Shown here: positions 32,015 to 37,336 of the stretch, piece by piece
How the letters are laid out: every line of letters begins with the position of its first letter
How positions within the stretch are numbered: the first letter of the stretch is position 1
Assembly: GCF_019747315.1 (NCBI RefSeq)
Contig: NZ_JAIEQY010000059.1
Span: 1 to 37,336 of the forward strand
From: Roseococcus sp.
GTDB lineage: Bacteria; Pseudomonadota; Alphaproteobacteria; Acetobacterales; Acetobacteraceae
DNA length: 37,336 bases
Direction of reading: 5' to 3'
Position numbers and translations under genes: made by a program
The notes under the pieces: generated by a model
What the model was told of the DNA's origin: nothing
Seen by the model: the letters and a program-made list of their open reading frames with translations, nothing else
The model's database searches: none

Positions 32015-32146
32015 GGGTTGCGGGCCGTTCATTTCGGCAGCCCCACCGTCGCTGCGCTTTACGGGGGCAGTGCTGCCCGGGGCTTGGGCATGTCAAGATT
32101 GACCCCGCCCGCCCCTCCTGCCATCCCCCTGCGCATGCCCATGCCC

Positions 32147-33769
32147 ATGAACACCGATCCGCAATTCCAGAACATCCGTGCCTGGCCTTTCGAGGAAGCC
32201 GCCAAGCTCGCGCAACGCATGGAAGCCACGGGCAAAACCGAGGCGCTGTTCGAGACGGGCTATGGCCCCTCCGGCCTGCCGCATATCGGCACCTTCGGCG
32301 AGGTCGCGCGCACCTCCTGGGTGCGGCGCGCCTTCGAGAAGCTGACGGGCCTTCCCTCCAGGCTCATCGCCTTCAGCGACGACATGGATGGCTTGCGCAA
32401 GGTGCCGGACAACATCCCCAACCGGGAGATCCTGGTCCCGCATCTCGGCAAGCCGCTGACCCGCATCCCCGACCCCTTCGGCACGCATCCGAGCTTCGGC
32501 CAGCACAACAACGCCCGGCTGCGCAGCTTCCTCGACGAGTTCGGCTTCGAATACGAATTCGCCTCCAGCACGGATTACTATGCCTCCGGCCGCTTCGATG
32601 CGGCGTTGCTGCGCATGCTCTCTTTGCATGACGAGGTGCGCGAGGTGATCCTGCCCACGCTCGGCCCCGACCGCCGCGCCACCTATTCCCCCTTCCTGCC
32701 GATCCACCCCAGGACGGGCGTGGTGATGCAGGTCCCGGTGGAGGCCACCAACCTCGATTCCGGCACCATCCTCTGGACCGACCCCGAAACCGGCGAGCGC
32801 TTCGAGACGCCGGTCACCGGCGGCCATTGCAAGGCGCAGTGGAAGGCCGATTGGGCGCTGCGCTGGCACGCGCTCGGCGTGGATTACGAGATGTCCGGCA
32901 AGGACCTGATCGACAGCGTGAAGCTCTCCAGCCGCATCTGCCGCGTGCTGGGCAGCGAGCCGCCGGTCTCCTTCACCTATGAGCTGTTCAACGACGCCCA
33001 GGGCCAGAAGATCAGCAAGAGCAAGGGCAATGGCCTCACCATCGAGCAATGGCTGGAATACGGCCCGCCCGAGAGCCTGGCCCTCTTCATGTTCGGCTCG
33101 CCCGGCTCGGCCAAGCGGCTGCACAAGGAGGTGATCCCGCGCGCGGTGGATGACTGGCTCGGCCAGCTCGCCAAGCTGCGGGTGGCGAGCGACCCCGCCA
33201 ACCCGGCCTGGCATATCCATGACGGGCAGGCGCCGAATTTCGCGCCGCCCCCCGTCTCCTACGCCACGCTGCTGAACCTGGCCGGCATCGCCAACACCGA
33301 CGACCCGGAGCGCCTCTGGGCCTATCTGCGCAAGTATCACCCGGACCTGACGCCGGAGGGCGAGCCCGTGCTGGACCGCCTGGTGCGCAATGCCTGCGCC
33401 TATTGGCGCGACTTCGTGGCGCCCGAGCGGAAATTCCGCGCGGCCACGCCGGAAGAAGCCGAGGCGATGCGCGCCCTCATCGCCATCCTGCTGGAGCGCG
33501 CGCCCGAATTCGCGGCCCTGCCCGCAGGGACCGAGCGCGAGACGGCGATGCAGAACGCCGTCTATGACGCGGGCCGCCGGCCGCCCTTCGCTGTGCCGAA
33601 CAAGGATGGCTCCATGGGCGTGGGCCGCGCCTGGTTCAGCGCCCTTTACGAAGTGCTGCTGGGCAAGAGCGAGGGGCCGCGCTTCGGCGGCACCATCGCG
33701 GTGATGGGCGTGCCCGAGGCGGTGGCGCTGATCGAGAACGCGCTGAGCCGGGAGAATGCGCCGGCGTGA
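32147..33769 (+). CDS. lysK: Lysyl-tRNA synthetase, class I
   Basis: 540 residues. It is a class I enzyme: 'GPSGLPHIGTFGE' carries the HIGH-like motif and 'GQKISKSKGNGLT' the KMSKS motif, with a helical C-terminal anticodon-binding part. 'AFSDDMDGLRKVPDN' and 'PVTGGHCKAQWKADWALRW' are typical of class I LysRS. Many alphaproteobacteria use this archaeal-type enzyme in place of the class II LysRS. The start is uncertain: ATGs at 32090, 32135, 32141 and 32147 are in frame, none with a strong ribosome site; I took the one nearest the conserved sequence. The stop overlaps the next gene's GTG by 4 bp (GTGA), tying it to an MprF-like gene. Confidence 0.95.
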   Translation: MNTDPQFQNIRAWPFEEAAKLAQRMEATGKTEALFETGYGPSGLPHIGTFGEVARTSWVRRAFEKLTGLPSRLIAFSDDMDGLRKVPDNIPNREILVPHLGKPLTRIPDPFGTHPSFGQHNNARLRSFLDEFGFEYEFASSTDYYASGRFDAALLRMLSLHDEVREVILPTLGPDRRATYSPFLPIHPRTGVVMQVPVEATNLDSGTILWTDPETGERFETPVTGGHCKAQWKADWALRWHALGVDYEMSGKDLIDSVKLSSRICRVLGSEPPVSFTYELFNDAQGQKISKSKGNGLTIEQWLEYGPPESLALFMFGSPGSAKRLHKEVIPRAVDDWLGQLAKLRVASDPANPAWHIHDGQAPNFAPPPVSYATLLNLAGIANTDDPERLWAYLRKYHPDLTPEGEPVLDRLVRNACAYWRDFVAPERKFRAATPEEAEAMRALIAILLERAPEFAALPAGTERETAMQNAVYDAGRRPPFAVPNKDGSMGVGRAWFSALYEVLLGKSEGPRFGGTIAVMGVPEAVALIENALSRENAPA

Positions 33770-35682
33770 AAGGCGCGCTCGCGATCCTCAAGCGGCATGG
33801 TGCCACCGTCTTCGGGCTGCTGCTGCTGGTCGGCGCGATCTGGGTGGTGCACCGGGAGTTCCGCAACCTCTCGGTCGCCGATGTCGAGCGCGCCATGCAG
33901 GCAATCCCGATCTGGGCGCTGTGGTGCGGCGCGGGGCTGACGGTCGTCGCCTATCTGGTGCTGGCCATCTATGACTGGCTGGGGGCGCGCTATGCGGGCC
34001 GGCCGTCGAGCTGGGGGCGGGCGCTGCTGGCCTCCTTTTGTGGCTATTCGCTGGCGCATAACCTGGGATTCGCAGCCGTCTCGGGTGCGGCGGTGCGCTT
34101 CCGGCTTTATTCGGCCTGGGGCTACTCGCCGCTGGAGATCGGCAAGGTGGTGGGCTTCACCTCACTCACCTTTGGCCTGGGCGGCATGGCGCTCGGCGGC
34201 ATGGTGCTGCTCATCGAGCCAGAGGTGCTGCCCTGGGCGGGGGACCATCTTCCGCGCTGGCTGCTGCAACTGGCCTCCGTGCCGCTCTTCGGCGTGGTGC
34301 TGGCCTATATCCTGCTCAGCCGCTTCCGCCGCAGCATCCGCGTCTTCGGCCATGACGTGGAGTTGCCGGGCGTGCGCATGGCGATCGCGCAGAGCCTGCT
34401 GGCCACGGTGGATGTCGCCGTCACGGCGGCCATCTTCTACGTGCTGCTGCCGCCGGCCGAGGGGCTGACCTTCCTGCGCTTCATCGGCATCTATCTCGCC
34501 GCCTATGCGCTGGGCATCACGGCCAGCGTACCGGGCGGGCTCGGCGTCTTCGACGGCGCCATCATCATTGGCCTGGCACCCTACATGGGCGCGGCCGAGG
34601 TGGTCGGCGCGCTGCTGGTGTTTCGCCTCTACTACTACATCGTGCCGCTCTTCATCGCGGGCTCGCTGTTTGCCGGCTTCGAGATCGGCCAGCGGCGGGA
34701 TTCGCTGAAGGCGCTGAGCCGCAGCGCCATGCCGCTGGAGGTGCCGATCCTGGCGGGCCTCGTGGCACTCGGCGGGGCGCTGCTGGTCTTCCTCGGCTCA
34801 CTGCCGGTCTCGGCCATGGTGCTGAAGGAATGGGCGGGGTATGAGGCGGCGTTGGCGTCGCAATTCGCCGCCTCGATCGTGGGTTCGCTGCTGCTCGTCA
34901 TGGCGTTCGGCCTGGCGCGGCGGCTGCGGCTGGCCTGGGGCATGGCGCTGTTCCTGCTGGCGAATGGCGCGCTGATCGCCTGGCTGCGCGAGGAAAGCTG
35001 GTGGACCTGGGGCCTCTTCCTGCTGGTGGGGCTGCTGCTGGCCACCATGCGCACCGCCTTCTACCGCGAGAGCCGGTTGCGGCGGGAGCCGCTCTCCCAG
35101 GATATCCTGCTGCCGCTCGCCGCCGTCGCGATCTGCGGGCTGGCTCTGGCCATGCTGGCCAATGCCAGCCGCCTGCAGGGCGAGATGTGGTGGGAGGTGG
35201 TGCTCTTCACCGGGGCACCGGCGCAGCTGCGCTTCACCGTGGGCATCATGGTGCTGCTGCTGCTGGCCGGCACGGTGCGCCTGCTGCGCCCCGCCACGAT
35301 CCAGCCCGAGCCCTTCGACGAGAGCAACCGCACCCGACTGGAATCGCTCGGCGCCGTGCTGCCGGAGCGCGCCGATGGCGTGCTTTGGGGCGAGGCGGGG
35401 CGGGCGGGGCTTGCATTCAGCCGCTGCGGGGAGCTCTGGATCGGCCATGGCGACCCGGTGGGCGATCCGCGAGACGCCGTCTCCGCCATCTGGCGCTTCC
35501 GCGATTTCTGCGAGCGGGAGGGCGGCAGGCCCGCCTTCGCCGATATCGGCGCCGCTTATCAGCGAATCTACGCCGACATCGGGCTGCAGAGCTTTCCGCA
35601 GGATGGCACGCCATCGCGCATCGTGGCCTGCGATGCGGAGCATGACCTGCAGCGGCTGCTGGGCGTCCTCGCCGCGCGGTAG
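33766..35682 (+). CDS. MprF-like membrane protein (UPF0104 flippase part plus shortened DUF2156 domain)
   Basis: 638 residues starting at GTG 33766. The first 500 residues hold about 13-14 membrane helices. The region to about 300 is the lysylphosphatidylglycerol flippase / UPF0104 domain ('GYSLAHNLGFAAVSGAAVRF', 'SVPGGLGVFDGAIIIGL', 'FRLYYYIVPLFIAG'). The cytoplasmic end ('LAFSRCGELWIGHGDPVGDP', 'IWRFRDFCEREGGRPAFADI') matches the first half of the DUF2156 aminoacyl-tRNA-dependent transferase domain. Full MprF is about 840-870 residues; the protein stops near residue 638, so the second half of the transferase domain is missing. No continuation is visible in the following 270 bp. Direct overlap with lysyl-tRNA synthetase fits a lysyl-tRNA link. 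Confidence 0.88.
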   Translation: MKGALAILKRHGATVFGLLLLVGAIWVVHREFRNLSVADVERAMQAIPIWALWCGAGLTVVAYLVLAIYDWLGARYAGRPSSWGRALLASFCGYSLAHNLGFAAVSGAAVRFRLYSAWGYSPLEIGKVVGFTSLTFGLGGMALGGMVLLIEPEVLPWAGDHLPRWLLQLASVPLFGVVLAYILLSRFRRSIRVFGHDVELPGVRMAIAQSLLATVDVAVTAAIFYVLLPPAEGLTFLRFIGIYLAAYALGITASVPGGLGVFDGAIIIGLAPYMGAAEVVGALLVFRLYYYIVPLFIAGSLFAGFEIGQRRDSLKALSRSAMPLEVPILAGLVALGGALLVFLGSLPVSAMVLKEWAGYEAALASQFAASIVGSLLLVMAFGLARRLRLAWGMALFLLANGALIAWLREESWWTWGLFLLVGLLLATMRTAFYRESRLRREPLSQDILLPLAAVAICGLALAMLANASRLQGEMWWEVVLFTGAPAQLRFTVGIMVLLLLAGTVRLLRPATIQPEPFDESNRTRLESLGAVLPERADGVLWGEAGRAGLAFSRCGELWIGHGDPVGDPRDAVSAIWRFRDFCEREGGRPAFADIGAAYQRIYADIGLQSFPQDGTPSRIVACDAEHDLQRLLGVLAAR

Positions 35683-35958
35683 GGCGAGCCCCGGCTGGCC
35701 GGGATTCGAGTAACAGAAATTTAACGAAATACATCTTTTCGATGTCCCGCCGATCCTTGCGGTGCGCGGGGCGCGGAAGAGCCCGATTCCACGACGCTTT
35801 GCCCCGCTTCTCATGTGAAGGCAGGTAGTGCCCAATCCTTATACGTGTCAGGGCAAATATGACCGATCGGTTGCACGATATTTGGTCAGTTGCATCCAGA
35901 ACATATTAGTGGTTAAGGTTGCATTCACATTTTCATTCGATGTCGAAACGGGTGAAGC
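35683..35958 (+). promoter_or_regulatory. AT-rich intergenic island with candidate promoter upstream of the methyltransferase gene
   Basis: This 276-bp gap is markedly richer in A and T than the rest of the window, especially 35705-35740 and 35825-35950. Features seen: a perfect 10-bp palindrome ACCGATCGGT at 35862-35871; three copies of GTTGCA at 35870, 35889 and 35918; and a weak sigma-70-like pair TTGGTC (35882-35887) and TATTAG (35904-35909), 16 bp apart, about 50 bp before the ATG. No gene is evident in it. The palindrome and repeats could be regulator sites. Confidence 0.4.
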
Positions 35959-36660
35959 ATGAACGCTCTCGCAACACCACATCTGAGGCCTGATGGTTCG
36001 TCTCAAAACGAGGTTGAATTCATTGATTTTGGATGCGGCTCCGGCAAGTCCCTTAGCTTCGTTCGCGGCCTCACGGGTGGAGACGGCTTCGGCATCGACA
36101 TCTCCGAGCAGGCCGTCGCCGAATGCTGGGAGGCGGGACTTCCGGCCGAGGTGGGTGACCTGCTGAGCTACACGGGCCGCAACGCCGCCGCCGCCGTCAG
36201 TGCGATTGACCTGCTCCCCGAGATCGGCGAGCGGGCGGATTTCGACCAGGCGGTCTCACGCATGATCCTCGCCGCGCGGAATTATGTGCTGATCCAGCAC
36301 AACTTCTTCGATGCGGACAGCGCCCTGGCCCTGCAAGGGAAATACGCCCCCTCGCATTTCGGCAAGCGGCTGCGCTTCAAGCCGACCATGGCCGATTATC
36401 TCGCGCTGCTGTCGCGCCTCGCGGCCTCGCATTCCGTCTGCGGTGTGGCGATGTTCGGTGTCGGCGAGGCGAAGCTCGCGCCGCTCGGGATGGAACCGGC
36501 CCCGGCGGACAGCGCCGAATTGCCGCCGAGCGCAGGCGCCTATCGCAACCTGCGGGTGGTGATCGGGCGCAAGGAGGTGACGCGCTTTCGCGCGGCGCTG
36601 CGGCGCGCCCGGGCCGGCCAGACGCTGTTCCTCTGGGAGCGCCCTGCGCAAGCCGCCTGA
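35959..36660 (+). CDS. Class I SAM-dependent methyltransferase-like protein
   Basis: 233 residues. The SAM-binding motif I is 'VEFIDFGCGSGKSLSFVRG' near residue 20, followed by 'GFGIDISEQAVAECWEAGLP' (motif II acidic residue) and 'EVGDLLSYTG'. The C-terminal half ('NYVLIQHNFFDADSALALQG', 'SHFGKRLRFKPTMADYLALL') is not one I can assign to a substrate class. Family size and fold suggest a small-molecule or lipid methyltransferase, possibly for polysaccharide or natural products. The first 30 or so codons use A/T third positions far more than the rest and continue the AT-rich upstream stretch; from about 36060 the usual GC bias returns. Confidence 0.75.
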   Translation: MNALATPHLRPDGSSQNEVEFIDFGCGSGKSLSFVRGLTGGDGFGIDISEQAVAECWEAGLPAEVGDLLSYTGRNAAAAVSAIDLLPEIGERADFDQAVSRMILAARNYVLIQHNFFDADSALALQGKYAPSHFGKRLRFKPTMADYLALLSRLAASHSVCGVAMFGVGEAKLAPLGMEPAPADSAELPPSAGAYRNLRVVIGRKEVTRFRAALRRARAGQTLFLWERPAQAA

Positions 36661-36670
36661 CGGGCGGTGG

Positions 36671-36693
36671 GATCAGGGGCTGCCCCCGTGATC
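36671..36693. terminator. Hairpin between convergent methyltransferase and thioesterase genes
   Basis: GATCAGGGG (36671-36679) pairs with CCCCGTGATC (36684-36693) with one bulged base and a short loop. Located 11 bp past the methyltransferase stop and 24 bp from the convergent thioesterase stop. There is no T-tract, so if it ends transcription it may need Rho or act as a weak bidirectional barrier. Confidence 0.5.
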
Positions 36694-36716
36694 GCGGGCT
36701 TACGGTTTCTCCGCCG

Positions 36717-37199
36717 CTACAGGATCATCAGCGTCGAGGTGCCATGCGCGTAGAGCCGGGTGCCGCCCTCGCCGGTCAGGCGTGCCTCGGCGATGGCGGT
36801 GCGGCCGCCGCGATGCACGACGCGCCCCTCGCAGGAGACGAGGCCGCTCGCGACCGTCAACGGGCGGGCGTAATTCACCTTGAGGTCCAGCGTGGTGTGG
36901 GCCTTGCCGGCTTCCATCACGGTGCGGACGGCGTTCCAGAGCGCCGCGTCCAGGATGGTGGCCGCATAGCCGCCATGGGCGATGCCGATGCCGTTGTAGA
37001 ATTGCTCGCCGATCTCGCCTTCCATCACGGCGAGGCCCTCCTCGGCGCGGACCAGGCGGATGCCCATCAGTGCGAACATCGGGCTGCGCTGCACGCCATC
37101 GGCGATGGAGCGCTGCATGGCCTCCAGCCCCGGCAGGCCGGCATAGGGGGAGGGGCCGTCCAGGCTTTCCCAGGTGACGGTGTGAGAGCGGGTGGGCAT
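36717..37199 (-). CDS. PaaI-family hotdog-fold thioesterase
   Basis: 160 residues with the hotdog fold. 'MEGEIGEQFYNGIGIAHGGY' holds the 'N...HGG' active-site motif, followed by the long helix 'AATILDAALWNAVRTVM' and 'TTLDLKVNYARPLTVASG'. PaaI/YdiI-like thioesterases hydrolyse acyl-CoA, often phenylacetyl-CoA-pathway or aryl-CoA intermediates. Which CoA ester is used cannot be read here, and no paa genes are near. I chose the ATG at 37199 (MPTRSHTVTW), which lies 17 bp past the end of the upstream prmA-like gene. Confidence 0.9.
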   Translation of the reverse strand: MPTRSHTVTWESLDGPSPYAGLPGLEAMQRSIADGVQRSPMFALMGIRLVRAEEGLAVMEGEIGEQFYNGIGIAHGGYAATILDAALWNAVRTVMEAGKAHTTLDLKVNYARPLTVASGLVSCEGRVVHRGGRTAIAEARLTGEGGTRLYAHGTSTLMIL

Positions 37200-37216
37200 G
37201 GCGTGTCCTCCGAGAT

Positions 37217-37336
37217 TCAGCCGCGCTTGCGCAGCACCAGCGTCGCCCAGGGATCCAGGCTGATCCGGCGTTCCAGCACCAGCCCCGCGCGCTGATGCGC
37301 GGCCAGAACCATGCGCACCTGCTTGCCGAGCAGTCC
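37217..37336 (-). CDS. prmA: Ribosomal protein L11 methyltransferase-like, C-terminal end (5' part beyond window)
   Basis: The minus-strand frame is open from the window edge to TGA at 37219-37217, giving 39 residues: 'GLLGKQVRMVLAAHQRAGLV' through 'DPWATLVLRKRG'. This matches the end of PrmA-type methyltransferases, where 'Q...V..A....G' and 'W.TLVLRR' close the Rossmann-like domain. Only the last strand pair is visible, so another SAM-dependent methyltransferase with the same ending is possible. Confidence 0.6.
   Translation of the reverse strand, partial: GLLGKQVRMVLAAHQRAGLVLERRISLDPWATLVLRKRG

Overview
This window is a strongly GC-rich chromosomal segment of an alphaproteobacterium. The best fit is Acetobacteraceae (Roseomonas-like). 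The evidence is a class I lysyl-tRNA synthetase, two solute-binding proteins of the Bug/tripartite tricarboxylate family, a dense mix of 2-hydroxyacid dehydrogenases and soil-type catabolic genes, and heavily GC-biased third codon positions. That placement is inference from gene content; there is no rRNA in the window. I see no tRNA, rRNA, CRISPR array, transposase or prophage. About 40 genes are packed tightly, many overlapping by 4 bp, and no gap without a gene exceeds 300 bp. The largest gaps are 35683-35958, 5755-5980, 7426-7612 and 9753-9939.

Layout, left to right. (1) 1-5754: end of a pmbA/tldD-type protease gene, an MFS transporter, polA, a small zinc-finger protein and a lipoprotein alpha/beta hydrolase. 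(2) 5981-9752: two stress-flavoured minus-strand operons. One encodes a glycine-zipper lipoprotein, Dps, a YqjD-like DUF883 protein and a YqjE-like holin-family protein, and has a candidate general-stress (EcfG-type) promoter. The other encodes a calcineurin-type phosphoesterase and a protein kinase fused to a universal-stress domain. The kinase gene ends in a 24-bp tandem repeat that recopies its own stop region. (3) 9940-12113: two overlapping genes I do not recognise. (4) 12195-18925: a 2-hydroxyacid dehydrogenase, a small membrane protein, an exported metallo-beta-lactamase-fold protein with an altered metal motif, and a three-gene run of MDR oxidoreductase, hrpB and an SDR lacking catalytic residues.

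(5) 19044-27707: a catabolic block. eutB-eutC-Bug-arfB run leftward. A sulfopyruvate-decarboxylase-like pair (comD/comE), a D-2-hydroxyacid dehydrogenase and an MmgE/PrpD protein run rightward. A second Bug gene with a GlcG/HbpS gene follows on the minus strand. (6) 27797-29910: an ACT-like small protein, hemW and a glycine-zipper lipoprotein. (7) 29992-31963: a compact atzG-atzE-atzH (hpxX/Y/Z-like) amidase module. (8) 32147-35682: lysyl-tRNA synthetase overlapping an MprF/UPF0104 membrane protein with a shortened transferase domain, suggesting lysyl-tRNA-dependent lipid modification or a remnant of it. (9) 35959-37336: a methyltransferase behind an AT-rich promoter island, a PaaI-type thioesterase and the end of a prmA-like gene.

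Two composite palindromic elements (18934-19036 and 23742-23876) sit between genes and look like family repeats.
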